DNA of 54,495 bases from Vicinamibacterales bacterium (GTDB lineage: Bacteria; Acidobacteriota; Vicinamibacteria; Vicinamibacterales; 2-12-FULL-66-21): the NCBI GenBank assembly GCA_035699745.1, contig DASSPH010000082.1, positions 1 to 54,495 of the forward strand. Direction: 5' to 3'. The position numbers and the translations under genes are program-made. Position 1 is the first letter of the stretch. Each line of letters starts with the position of its first letter. Below, in pieces: positions 8,310 through 18,198 of the stretch. Below the pieces are notes generated by a model. It saw only the letters and a program-made list of their open reading frames with translations. It did not search any database and was not told the DNA's origin.

Positions 8310-8708
8310 ATGAAGCCGCCCGACGATTCCGCCCCGGTGCTCGACTCCCGAACGTCGTCGACCGGACTGGATCCGCGAACCGCGTCGGCGCTCGCGTATC
8401 TGGCCGGTCCGTTCTCCGGGGCGCTGCTGCTGTGGACCGAAACCGCCAACCGTGACGTCCGCTTTCACGCGTGGCAATCGATCATCGCGCTCGGCGGTCT
8501 GATGCTGGCCGTGGTGGTCAGCGGCGGGCTCGCGGTGCTGGCGCTCTTCGTCTCGGCAACGGCCATGCTGGTGATGCTGCGCGCCGCCACCGTGCTGACA
8601 GGCGTGCTCGCCATCGTCTGGGCCATCTGCCTGTGGAAAGCCTTCGCCGGCGGGCGCTGGAAGTTACCACTGGCCGGACACTACGCCGAGCGCCGCCTCC
8701 AGCACTGA
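8310..8708 (+). CDS. Small membrane protein, DUF4870/Tic20-like
   Basis: 132 aa from the ATG at 8310, which follows GGAG and lies 90 bp beyond the VWFA stop; an in-frame ATG at 8283 would add 9 residues and starts next to the heptamer repeats. The sequence has about four hydrophobic helices. The segment DVRFHAWQSI before a helix is characteristic of DUF4870/Tic20-like proteins (R-F-H-A-x-Q-S-x). The N-terminal 30 residues are polar and Ser/Thr-rich. No enzymatic motif is visible. The last codons run into a heptameric repeat. Confidence 0.7.
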   Translation: MKPPDDSAPVLDSRTSSTGLDPRTASALAYLAGPFSGALLLWTETANRDVRFHAWQSIIALGGLMLAVVVSGGLAVLALFVSATAMLVMLRAATVLTGVLAIVWAICLWKAFAGGRWKLPLAGHYAERRLQH

Positions 8709-8758
8709 GCACTGCGCACTGAACGCACCGCGCACCGCGCACCGCGCACCGCGCACTG
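8701..8758. repeat. Heptameric tandem repeat, CGCACYG-type, 8 units
   Basis: Three units (AGCACTG twice, CGCACTG), a 2-bp slip, then five more (CGCACCG four times, CGCACTG). The array starts inside the last codons of the upstream membrane-protein gene and stops 6 bp before the convergent DinB gene. Confidence 0.85.
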
Positions 8759-8764
8759 GCGTGG

Positions 8765-9304
8765 CTACCAGCCCTGCCGGGCGCGCAGCGTGGTGATGTG
8801 CGCCACGTGATGCGGCCCGTGCCAGGCGTAGAGCTGCAGCATGCGATCGAGCGGCATCTGGCCGGACTGCGGGTGCGTCAGCGGCCGCCGGAAATCGGCG
8901 TCGGTCATCACCTCGAGCAGGATGCCCCAGCGCTCGTGCAACGCGTCGAGCAGCGACAGCGACGCCTCGATCGGCGCCCGCGCCACGTCGCCGAGCCGCG
9001 CCCAGCGATCCTCTTCATACGGGCGGATCGTCGGGTTGTCCTCGGTCAGCGCCAGCTTGAACCGCACGAACGCGTTCATGTGGCTTTCCGGAACGTGATG
9101 CACCACCTGGCGGACGGTCCAGCCGCCGTCGCGGTACGGGGTATTCAACTGCGCCTCCGTCAGTCCCCGCACCGCCCCGCGCAGCGCCGCCGGCGTGGCG
9201 CGGATCGCGGCAATCGCGGCGCGCCGCGTGTCGGGAGTGACGTCGGGATCGAAGGTGAAGCGGCCGGTGGGGAAGCGGAGATCGGATTCGCCCGGTGAAG
9301 TCAT
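8765..9304 (-). CDS. DinB/YfiT-fold protein (putative metal-dependent thiol transferase)
   Basis: 179 aa four-helix-bundle protein of the DinB/YfiT superfamily (unrelated to DNA polymerase IV). The metal-binding histidines are H69 or H70 (WTVRQVVHHVPES) and H162 plus H166 (WHGPHHVAH). The YfiT/BstA subfamily includes bacillithiol transferases; others are maleylpyruvate isomerases or of unknown role. No signal peptide. TAAAAT on its strand ends 6 nt before the ATG, again suggesting a leaderless message. Confidence 0.85.
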   Translation of the reverse strand: MTSPGESDLRFPTGRFTFDPDVTPDTRRAAIAAIRATPAALRGAVRGLTEAQLNTPYRDGGWTVRQVVHHVPESHMNAFVRFKLALTEDNPTIRPYEEDRWARLGDVARAPIEASLSLLDALHERWGILLEVMTDADFRRPLTHPQSGQMPLDRMLQLYAWHGPHHVAHITTLRARQGW

Positions 9305-9310
9305 GCGCGC

Positions 9311-9316
9311 ATTTTA
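9311..9316 (-). promoter_or_regulatory. -10 box (TAAAAT) of the DinB-fold gene
   Basis: TAAAAT on the minus strand ends 6 nt before the ATG at 9304; no ribosome-binding site lies between. Confidence 0.35.
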
Positions 9317-9340
9317 ATGCCCGCATGACCTCCCGGGACA

Positions 9341-9359
9341 GGCCAAGACCAGCTTGGCC
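9341..9359 (-). terminator. Stem-loop after the secreted-protein gene
   Basis: Perfect 7-bp stem GGCCAAG / CTTGGCC with a 5-nt loop, 12 bp past the stop of the upstream minus-strand gene and before the DinB promoter. No T-tract, so it may be a 3'-end stabiliser rather than a full intrinsic terminator. Confidence 0.5.
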
Positions 9360-9371
9360 GATGTCGCGCGG

Positions 9372-9875
9372 CTACTTCTTCGTCGCCGCGGCCGCCTTCT
9401 CGTCGGTGAACTTCTTGACCGCCGTGGGCTTCACCTGTCCGTTGGCGTGCGAGAACATCAGCTGACTGCCGTTGATGCCCGGCTTGAGCTGCGCCGCGGT
9501 CGTGATCTCGGCGATCTCTCCCGGCGCCAGGGCGTGCCGCAGCCGTCCGCTGCCGACCGACGCCTCCTTCTGCCCGATGTAGAAGTACTCGTCGATGCGC
9601 AGGCCGACGATCGGCGCGTTCGAGACGTTCTTGACCTTGGTGGTGTTGTGCAGTTCGCCGTTGACCGCCTTCGGCGTGCCCTTGATGATTTCGATGTACG
9701 CCGTTCCTTTGAGCGCCGGCCGCATGCGCGCCTTGATCACTTCCGGCGACGGCGGCGGGGGCGTGGCGGTGGCGGGAACGGCATCCTTCTTCGGAGCGGC
9801 CTTGCCTTGCGCGAACGCGGCTGGCGCCGCGGCGAGAAGACCGAGAATGACGGCGGAACAGGCAATGCGCTTCAT
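9372..9875 (-). CDS. Secreted hypothetical protein
   Basis: 167 aa from the ATG at 9875, which follows GGAGG by 6 nt; an upstream TTG would add two residues but fits the ribosome-binding site less well. It has a clear signal peptide (KRIACSAVILGLLAAAPAAFA, cleavage around residue 22). A Lys/Pro/Ala linker follows, then a beta-rich domain of about 110 residues (GTAYIEIIKGTPKAVNG, KVKNVSNAPIVGLRIDEYFY). The pattern resembles small beta-sandwich domains such as FxLYD-type folds, but I do not recognise the family. The C-terminus is Lys/Ala-rich. TATACT lies upstream near 9924-9930. Confidence 0.7.
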   Translation of the reverse strand: MKRIACSAVILGLLAAAPAAFAQGKAAPKKDAVPATATPPPPSPEVIKARMRPALKGTAYIEIIKGTPKAVNGELHNTTKVKNVSNAPIVGLRIDEYFYIGQKEASVGSGRLRHALAPGEIAEITTAAQLKPGINGSQLMFSHANGQVKPTAVKKFTDEKAAAATKK

Positions 9876-9933
9876 GTCCAACCTCCAGACCGGGGACCCG
9901 GGAGACGACGGACGATGAGCGCAGTATAGACCT

Positions 9934-10392
9934 CTACATCTCGCCGTTCCAGTCCTCGGGCTCGGGATTGGTCGAGCGGAACACTTCGAGGTGCCACTTG
10001 CCGCCGCCCCAGGGCTCGATCACCTCCGCGGCGACGACGTCGACGAGGATCTCGGCGAAGGTGCGCCCTTCGGGATCGCCGTCGAGGTGGTAGGCGGGCT
10101 CGTCCCACGCGAACGTCGGATAGAGCATCATCGTCAGGAACAGATCGTAGCCGTCGTCGACGACGATGAGCTGGCCGCAGGGACGCTTCTGCGTGGAATG
10201 GTAAATGAGGTACTTCTCCGCGCTGTGCGCGCGGATGTATCGCTTGAGCGCGAACTCGCGCGCGACGATCTCCTCGACGGCAATCTTCTTGTCCCAGCAG
10301 TCGCGGCAGTACTTCTCCTCGCCGCGCGGCTCCGAGACGTCTTTGGCGTTGCAGAGCGCGCAGCGCGCCTGAACGACGGTCTTGCGGGGCAT
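9934..10392 (-). CDS. Zinc-ribbon hypothetical protein
   Basis: 152 aa cytoplasmic protein. Two CxxC knuckles near the N-terminus (C11/C14 and C29/C32) form a zinc ribbon. The remainder is an acidic, aromatic-rich domain (LIVVDDGYDLFLTMML, WGGGKWHLEVF) that I cannot assign. It is 45 bp downstream of the phosphorylase gene on the same strand, but has its own -10-like TACAAT 7 nt before its ATG. Confidence 0.7.
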   Translation of the reverse strand: MPRKTVVQARCALCNAKDVSEPRGEEKYCRDCWDKKIAVEEIVAREFALKRYIRAHSAEKYLIYHSTQKRPCGQLIVVDDGYDLFLTMMLYPTFAWDEPAYHLDGDPEGRTFAEILVDVVAAEVIEPWGGGKWHLEVFRSTNPEPEDWNGEM

Positions 10393-10399
10393 ATGGCTG

Positions 10400-10405
10400 A
10401 TTGTA
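10400..10405 (-). promoter_or_regulatory. -10 box (TACAAT) of the zinc-ribbon gene
   Basis: TACAAT on the minus strand ends 7 nt before the ATG at 10392, with no Shine-Dalgarno in between. It lies inside the 45-bp gap after the phosphorylase gene. Confidence 0.4.
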
Positions 10406-10437
10406 TCAATTCCCGGGAGCCGGCAGGCGGCGCGGCG

Positions 10438-12567
<2,130 letters not shown>

Positions 12568-12573
12568 GTCGGA

Positions 12574-13539
12574 CTATTCGCAGGCGCCCACGAGCTTGGC
12601 GAACCGGGAGAGATCGACGTTGCCGCCCGAGACGACGGCGACCACCTTGCGATGGCCGCGCGCCGCCATGGCGGGCGCGACGGCGGCGGCGACGGCGCAG
12701 GCCGCCGCCCCTTCGGCGATGACGCGCGCCCGCTCGGCGACCAGGCGCATCGCCCGCGCCGCCTCGTCGAGCGAGACGACGATCGAGTCGTCGACGAACT
12801 CGTGCAGCAGCGGCCACATCGAGTCGAGCACGGACTTGCCGCCGGCGCCGTCGACGAACGACGCCTGCCACTCGTCGAAGCGGCTCGCCGCGTTGCGCTC
12901 GAACGATCGCCGCAGCGGGGCGGCGGTGGCCGGCTCCGCGGCGTAGACGCGGGCGTCGGGGCGCAGCGCGCGGAGCGCGACGCCGATCCCGGCGAGCAGC
13001 CCGCCGCCGCCGACCGGCGCGATCACCGCGTCGACGTCCGGCAGGTCCTCGATGATCTCGAGACCGGCGGTGCCGTTGCCGCTGATGAAGTCGTCGTCGT
13101 CGAAGGGATGCACGAAATGGCCGGTCATGCGATCGGAGGCGTGCGCCTCGACCGTGCGCCAGCACTCGTCGTAGGAGGCCTTCACGATGGTGGCGCCGAG
13201 GCGGTCGATGGCGCGGAGCTTCGCGTCGGGCGCGGTGTCCATCACCATCACGCTGCAGGGCACGCCGGCCTTGCGGGCCGCCAGCGCGACGCCTTGCGCG
13301 GCGTTGCCGGCGCTGACGGTCCAGACCCCGCGCGCCACGGTTTCCGGCGGCAGCCGCCGGACGGCGTTGTACGCGCCGCGGATCTTGAACGAGCCGATCG
13401 GCTGCAGCGTTTCGAGCTTCAGATAGATGTCCGGAGCGCCCGCGGCGATCGGCCCCAGGGGAACGAGCGGGGTGCGGACGGCGACGTCATAGATGTTCCG
13501 CGCCGCGTCGCGGATGGTGTCGATCGAGATGGCTCGCAA
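12574..13539 (-). CDS. Threonine/serine dehydratase-like PLP enzyme
   Basis: 321 aa fold-type II PLP enzyme. The cofactor lysine is K52 (GSFKIRGA), with SAGNAAQG (76-83) contacting the substrate carboxylate and GGGG (177-180) binding the phosphate. It ends after the catalytic domain, with no ACT regulatory domain, so it resembles catabolic threonine dehydratase or serine racemase rather than feedback-regulated IlvA. The start is TTG at 13539 with GAGG 3 nt upstream; the next in-frame ATG is deep in the domain. It is divergent from the asparaginase, with 80 bp between. Confidence 0.88.
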   Translation of the reverse strand: MRAISIDTIRDAARNIYDVAVRTPLVPLGPIAAGAPDIYLKLETLQPIGSFKIRGAYNAVRRLPPETVARGVWTVSAGNAAQGVALAARKAGVPCSVMVMDTAPDAKLRAIDRLGATIVKASYDECWRTVEAHASDRMTGHFVHPFDDDDFISGNGTAGLEIIEDLPDVDAVIAPVGGGGLLAGIGVALRALRPDARVYAAEPATAAPLRRSFERNAASRFDEWQASFVDGAGGKSVLDSMWPLLHEFVDDSIVVSLDEAARAMRLVAERARVIAEGAAACAVAAAVAPAMAARGHRKVVAVVSGGNVDLSRFAKLVGACE

Positions 13540-13619
13540 CAGCCTCGTAGTCTACAATCACCGGGCCCGTCCGCAAACCTGAAACCGTTGAGACGAAAGA
13601 CGGAACACGAGGACTCGAC

Positions 13620-14744
13620 ATGACCGACAAGATCTCCCGCCGCGAATTCGTCGTCACCAGCACCGCCGGCCTCGCTGCGGCGGCGGGCGCGCCGGCGCTG
13701 GCGCAGGCGCCGGCGGTCGTCACCAGGAAGCCGGTGAAGCCGGCGGTGATCGCGTCCGCCAACGGCAACCAGTACAAGAACGGCGGCGACAAGACCTGCG
13801 TCGAGACGGCGTTCGCGATGATGACGGCCGGCCGGGACGTGCTCGAGTCGCTGATCGCCGGCGTCAACATCGTCGAGCTCGATCCGGCGGACACGAGCGT
13901 CGGCTACGGCGGCCTGCCCAACGCCGAGGGGATCGTGCAGCTCGACTCGTGCTGCATGCACGGACCGCTGAAGCGCGCCGGCGGGGTCGGCGCGCTCGAA
14001 GGCGTGCGGACGCCGTCGCTCGTCGCCTACCGGGTGATGCAGGAAACCGATCATCATCTGATCGTCGGCAAGGGGGCGCAGGAGTTCGCGCGGGCGATGG
14101 GCTTCAAGATCGAGGATGATCTCAACACCGAGCAGTCGCGCAAGACCTGGCTCGAATGGAAGCGGCGCACCGACCCGCTGCACTACCTCGATCCGATCAA
14201 GCGCGAGGCGGCGATTCGCCGCGTGAACCTCGACATGATCGACGAGGGCTGGATCGATGCGAATCATTTCTACGGGACGATCAACTGCGACGGCGTGAAC
14301 GCGAAGGGGGAGGTCTGCGGCGTGACCACCACCAGCGGCCTGTCGTGGAAGATCCCGGGCCGGCTCGGCGATTCGCCGATTCTCGGCGCCGGGCTCTACG
14401 TCGACAACGAAGTCGGCGCCGCGGGATCGACCGGGCGCGGCGAAGCCAACCTGTACAACCTGACGTCCTACCTGATCGTCGAGCACATGCGGCGCGGGAT
14501 GCACCCGAAGGATGCCGGGCTCGAGGCGTTGAAGCGGATCAAGGCCAACACCGTCGAGCAGCGCCTGCGCAAGGCCAACGGCGATCCCAACTTCAACATC
14601 AGCTTCTACGTGCTGAGCAACACCGGCGAGTACGCCGGCGTCTCGATGTACGGTGGCAAGAACGTCAACTACGCCGTCTGCACGGAGCAGGGGGCGAAGA
14701 CGCTGCCGATGGAGCCGCTGCTGCAGGGAAGCGCGACCGATTGA
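13620..14744 (+). CDS. Glycosylasparaginase-family Ntn hydrolase, Tat-exported
   Basis: 374 aa N4-(beta-N-acetylglucosaminyl)-L-asparaginase-like enzyme cleaving the GlcNAc-Asn bond or a related amide. A twin-arginine signal (SRREF, R7-R8, then an Ala-rich stretch to about 30) sends it to the periplasm. The proenzyme should self-cleave before a Thr; the conserved region reads HFYGTINCDGVNAKG, making T220 the candidate nucleophile. It is preceded by Gly219 where the canonical motif has Asp. GAAGSTGRGE (266-275) matches the family's substrate pocket. GAGG precedes the ATG. Confidence 0.9.
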   Translation: MTDKISRREFVVTSTAGLAAAAGAPALAQAPAVVTRKPVKPAVIASANGNQYKNGGDKTCVETAFAMMTAGRDVLESLIAGVNIVELDPADTSVGYGGLPNAEGIVQLDSCCMHGPLKRAGGVGALEGVRTPSLVAYRVMQETDHHLIVGKGAQEFARAMGFKIEDDLNTEQSRKTWLEWKRRTDPLHYLDPIKREAAIRRVNLDMIDEGWIDANHFYGTINCDGVNAKGEVCGVTTTSGLSWKIPGRLGDSPILGAGLYVDNEVGAAGSTGRGEANLYNLTSYLIVEHMRRGMHPKDAGLEALKRIKANTVEQRLRKANGDPNFNISFYVLSNTGEYAGVSMYGGKNVNYAVCTEQGAKTLPMEPLLQGSATD

Positions 14745-14749
14745 CGTCG

Positions 14750-14767
14750 CTCCGGCGAACGCCGGAG
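14750..14767 (+). terminator. Stem-loop after the asparaginase gene
   Basis: CTCCGGCG / CGCCGGAG forms a 7-8 bp GC-rich hairpin with a GAAC apex, 5 bp beyond the stop codon. No T-tract follows. It could separate the asparaginase from the ADOP cassette. Confidence 0.5.
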
Positions 14768-14815
14768 GCAGCCTCGCGATCCACATCGGCACCCGCGCGC
14801 TGACGGAGGCGCGAC

Positions 14816-17341
14816 ATGCTTCAGGATCTGCGCTACACACTGCGGGCGATCGCCAAGCGCCCGTCCTTCGCGATCGGCACGATGCTGGTGCTGGGGCTCG
14901 CGGTCGGCGTGAACACGGCGGTGTTCAGCCTGCTGAACGCGATGCTCATGCGTCCGCTGCCCGTCGAGGCGCCGGGACGCCTCGCGTTCATCTATCACAG
15001 CGACGAGCGGCGCATGACCGGCTATCGCGCCTACCAGGAGCTTCGCGCCGGCACCGCCGATGTGTTTGCGGATCTCGCGGCGCGCGGCGGCGACGCGGCG
15101 CGCTTGCGGACCGATGGCGACGCCATTCCGCTGACCGGCGAGGCGGTCACTCCCAACTACTTCGACGTGATCGGCGTCGGCGCGGCGCTCGGCCGCACCT
15201 TCAGCGCCGCGGACGCGGCTCCCGGCGCCCCGCCGGTGGCGCTCATCAGCGACGGACTCTGGCGATCGCAGTTCGCCGCGGATCCCGACGTCATCGGCCG
15301 CAGGCTTCGCCTCGACGCCGGCAGTCCGTACTCGGGCGTGTACTCGGCGGCGCGGGACTACACCATCGCCGGCGTCCTGCCGCGCTCGTTCACCGGGACC
15401 GGCAACCCGTGGCAGCCCGCCCGCTACTGGGTGCTGATCGAGCAGCGCTTCGCGGATCTGCGCGCCGCGTGGGGCGATCGAATCCGCCTCGAAGACCGGC
15501 CCGCCGTGCCGATCGGGCGGCTCGCCCCCGGGATCACCCTGGCTCGGGCGCGCACCTCGGTCGAAGCGGCGGCGGCCGAGATCCTGCGCCGTTCGCCGGA
15601 CCCGGTCGCGGCGGGACACACCTTCCGCACGCTCGCCGCGCGTCGCGTGACGCTGCCGTTCCAGGGCGCGTACTACATGGACATGCCGCGCATCACGGCA
15701 ACCCTGACGGCGGTCGGCACGATCCTGCTGTTGATCGCCGGAGTCAACCTGGCCGGCATGCTGCTCGCCCGCGGCGTGGCGCGGCGGTCCGAGATTGCCA
15801 TCCGGCTCAGCCTCGGCATCGGGCGCGCGCGCCTGCTGCGCCACCTGCTCGCCGAGAGCGTGCTGCTCGCACTGGGTGCCGGCGTGCTCGGACTGTTCGT
15901 CGCCAGGCTCGCCGTCCTCGCCGCGCTGCACGGCTTCCCCTCGCAGGTGCCGGGCGGCAGCGGCGTCACCATCGCCATCGACGTGCCGATCGATCGCCGC
16001 GTCGTGGCGTTCGCGTTCGCCAGCGGACTGGCGACCGCGCTGCTGACCGGGCTGGCGCCGGCCTGGCAGGCGCTGCGGATCGATCTGCTGGCGGCGCTCG
16101 GCGGCAGTGCGACGACGACCGGCCAGTCGCGATCGCGGCTGCGGCGGCTGGTGCTGATTCCGCAGATCGCGATGGCGCTCGTGCTGCTGCTCGTCACCGG
16201 CGTCTTCGTCCGGAGCATGCTGCGCGTCGAGCTCGCGCCGGCCGGTTTCGATCCCCGGCAGGTCGTCACCCTGGAAGTGCTGCTGCCGCAGCGCGCGATC
16301 GAGCCGCACGACGCACGGCGCGGGCAGTCGAAGGCGATGATCGCGCTCCAGGACAGGATCCTCGCGCGGCTCCGGTCCGTGGCCGGCGTCCGCAGCGCGG
16401 CGGTGGCGGGCGCGTCGTTCGACGGCCTTCCCCTCGCGCGCGGGACCACCTCGATCATTGCGCGATCCGATTACGAGACGACGCGGCAGTACCGGGGCGT
16501 GCGGCAGGGGTTCGTCTCGCCGGACTATTTCAGGACGCTCGGCATTCCGCTGCTGCGCGGGCGCGACTTCGACGCGCGGGAAGCGGCGGAGGACGCCTCG
16601 TCGGTCATCGTCTCCGAACGGTTCGCCAACGACGTCTGGCCCGGGCGCGACCCGATCGGCGAGCAGATCGCCACGCACTCGCCCGACAGCCCCTATCCGA
16701 TTCGCTGGCGCACCGTGATCGGCGTGGCCGGATCGGTGACGCTGCCCTCCGAGGAATTCGCCTGGCCGGTCTTCTATTCGCCGATCGCGCGCGAGGCGCT
16801 GATGGGGACCACGTTCCTGATCGCCGGCGACGGGAATGCCGCCGAGCTGGGCGCCGCCGCGAGGGAGGCCGTCCGCGCGGTGGACGCGACGGTGCTGGTG
16901 ACGCACGTGCGCCCGCTGGAGGACGTGGTCAGCGGTCTTCGCTATCCGCGGCGTTTCACCGCCGGGACGGTGGGCGCCTCGGGGATCACCGCGCTGCTGC
17001 TTGCCGCCATCGGCGTGTTCGCGCTGATGTCCTACGCGGTCGCGCAGCGCCTTGCCGAGATCGGCGTGCGGATGGTGCTCGGCGCCGGCAGGCGCGATGT
17101 CATTCGCCTCATCCTGCGCGACGGCGCGTCGGTGGCGCTGGGCGGCATCGGACTCGGCTTCGCGCTGGCGTTCGCGGCCATCCGCTACGCGTCGCACGCG
17201 ATCGTGCCCCTGCCCGCGGCCGACGCCGCCACGTTCGTCGTCGTCCCGGTCGTACTCGCATCCGTCGTGCTGCTCGCCTGTTACATCCCTGCGCGGCGCG
17301 CCGCGTCCGTGGATCCGCTCATCGTCCTGCGCCAGCCATGA
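14816..17341 (+). CDS. ADOP-type ABC transporter permease (MacB/FtsX-like)
   Basis: 841 aa inner-membrane permease of the acidobacterial duplicated orphan permease type: two units each with a periplasmic MacB-like core and FtsX-type helices, without an adjacent ATPase. The start MLQDLRYTLRAIAKRPSF is the typical N-terminus. Helices lie at about 20-45, 290-320, 340-370, 400-420, 440-465, 720-745, 770-800 and 805-830. PNYFDVIGVGAALGRTF and SPDYFRTLGIPLLRGRDF are the paired conserved periplasmic segments. GGAGG precedes the ATG. Its TGA overlaps the next start as ATGA, so translation is coupled. Confidence 0.93.
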   Translation: MLQDLRYTLRAIAKRPSFAIGTMLVLGLAVGVNTAVFSLLNAMLMRPLPVEAPGRLAFIYHSDERRMTGYRAYQELRAGTADVFADLAARGGDAARLRTDGDAIPLTGEAVTPNYFDVIGVGAALGRTFSAADAAPGAPPVALISDGLWRSQFAADPDVIGRRLRLDAGSPYSGVYSAARDYTIAGVLPRSFTGTGNPWQPARYWVLIEQRFADLRAAWGDRIRLEDRPAVPIGRLAPGITLARARTSVEAAAAEILRRSPDPVAAGHTFRTLAARRVTLPFQGAYYMDMPRITATLTAVGTILLLIAGVNLAGMLLARGVARRSEIAIRLSLGIGRARLLRHLLAESVLLALGAGVLGLFVARLAVLAALHGFPSQVPGGSGVTIAIDVPIDRRVVAFAFASGLATALLTGLAPAWQALRIDLLAALGGSATTTGQSRSRLRRLVLIPQIAMALVLLLVTGVFVRSMLRVELAPAGFDPRQVVTLEVLLPQRAIEPHDARRGQSKAMIALQDRILARLRSVAGVRSAAVAGASFDGLPLARGTTSIIARSDYETTRQYRGVRQGFVSPDYFRTLGIPLLRGRDFDAREAAEDASSVIVSERFANDVWPGRDPIGEQIATHSPDSPYPIRWRTVIGVAGSVTLPSEEFAWPVFYSPIAREALMGTTFLIAGDGNAAELGAAAREAVRAVDATVLVTHVRPLEDVVSGLRYPRRFTAGTVGASGITALLLAAIGVFALMSYAVAQRLAEIGVRMVLGAGRRDVIRLILRDGASVALGGIGLGFALAFAAIRYASHAIVPLPAADAATFVVVPVVLASVVLLACYIPARRAASVDPLIVLRQP

Positions 17342-18198
17342 TTTTCCGTACCTCTGGCGTGCTGCTCCTCGCGCTCGCGCTCGCGGCTCCCGGGCGCACC
17401 GCTGCCCAGCAGCGACCGCTGTCAGTGAAGGACGTGATGGCGCGAGTGGCGGCGTACGTCGAGGCCTACGGTGCGCGCACCTCGGTCGTGGTGGCGACCG
17501 AGCACTACTCGCAGCAATCGCGGCGCTACAAGGCCATGCCGGAGAAGCGGCAGCTGGGCGCCGACTTCGCAATCGTGAAGGTCGACGGCATGCGCGGCTG
17601 GCAGGGGTTCCGCGACGTGATCGAAGTGGACGGCACGCCGCTGCCCGACCGCAACGATCGTCTCGCCCGGCTGCTCACCCATTCCGGCGGCTACGACGAG
17701 GCGCGGCGGCTGCTCGCGGAGAGCGCGCGCTTCAACATCGGCCCCATCGAGCGCGACTTCAACGTGCCCACGACCACGCTCTTCTTCTTCACTCCGCAGA
17801 ACCTCGACCGCTTCAGGTTCTCCGCGGTGACCGCGGGCGCCGACGGTATCTGGGAGATCGCCTTCCGCGAGACGGCGCGTCCGACATTGATCCGCACACC
17901 CCGCGGCCGCTCGATCGCGTCGAGCGGAACGCTGTGGGTGCACGCGGCCGACGGCACCGTCGTGCGCACGCGCCTCGAGGTCGAAGGGTTCGCGATGAGC
18001 TCGACCCTTGGCAACCGCTCGCGCGGCACCGGGAGCGTCGACGTCGTCTATCAGCGCGTGCCCGCGCTCGACATGTGGCTGCCCGCGTCGATGGACGAGG
18101 ACTTCGAGATCCGCACCGGCGAGCACCGCGAGGGCATTTCGGGCCGCGCCTTGTACTCGAACTACCGGCAGTTCACGACCAGCGCGAGGATCAAGTGA
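17338..18198 (+). CDS. Secreted hypothetical protein coupled to the ADOP permease
   Basis: 286 aa. A signal peptide (residues 1-22, ending RTAAQ) precedes a soluble domain. Segments such as LGADFAIVKVDGMRGWQGFRD, FNIGPIERDFNVP and LDMWLPASMDEDFEI give a beta-rich pattern like proteins of the LolA/MucB shape, but I cannot name a family. Its ATG overlaps the permease stop (ATGA) and its own TGA overlaps the following ATG in the same way. It is therefore the middle of a translationally coupled set and probably acts in the periplasm with its neighbours. Confidence 0.75.
   Translation: MIFRTSGVLLLALALAAPGRTAAQQRPLSVKDVMARVAAYVEAYGARTSVVVATEHYSQQSRRYKAMPEKRQLGADFAIVKVDGMRGWQGFRDVIEVDGTPLPDRNDRLARLLTHSGGYDEARRLLAESARFNIGPIERDFNVPTTTLFFFTPQNLDRFRFSAVTAGADGIWEIAFRETARPTLIRTPRGRSIASSGTLWVHAADGTVVRTRLEVEGFAMSSTLGNRSRGTGSVDVVYQRVPALDMWLPASMDEDFEIRTGEHREGISGRALYSNYRQFTTSARIK

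Noticed and set aside
8765-9304. DNA-damage polymerase DinB
   Set aside because: The protein is a small four-helix DinB/YfiT-fold protein with metal-binding histidines, not polymerase IV.
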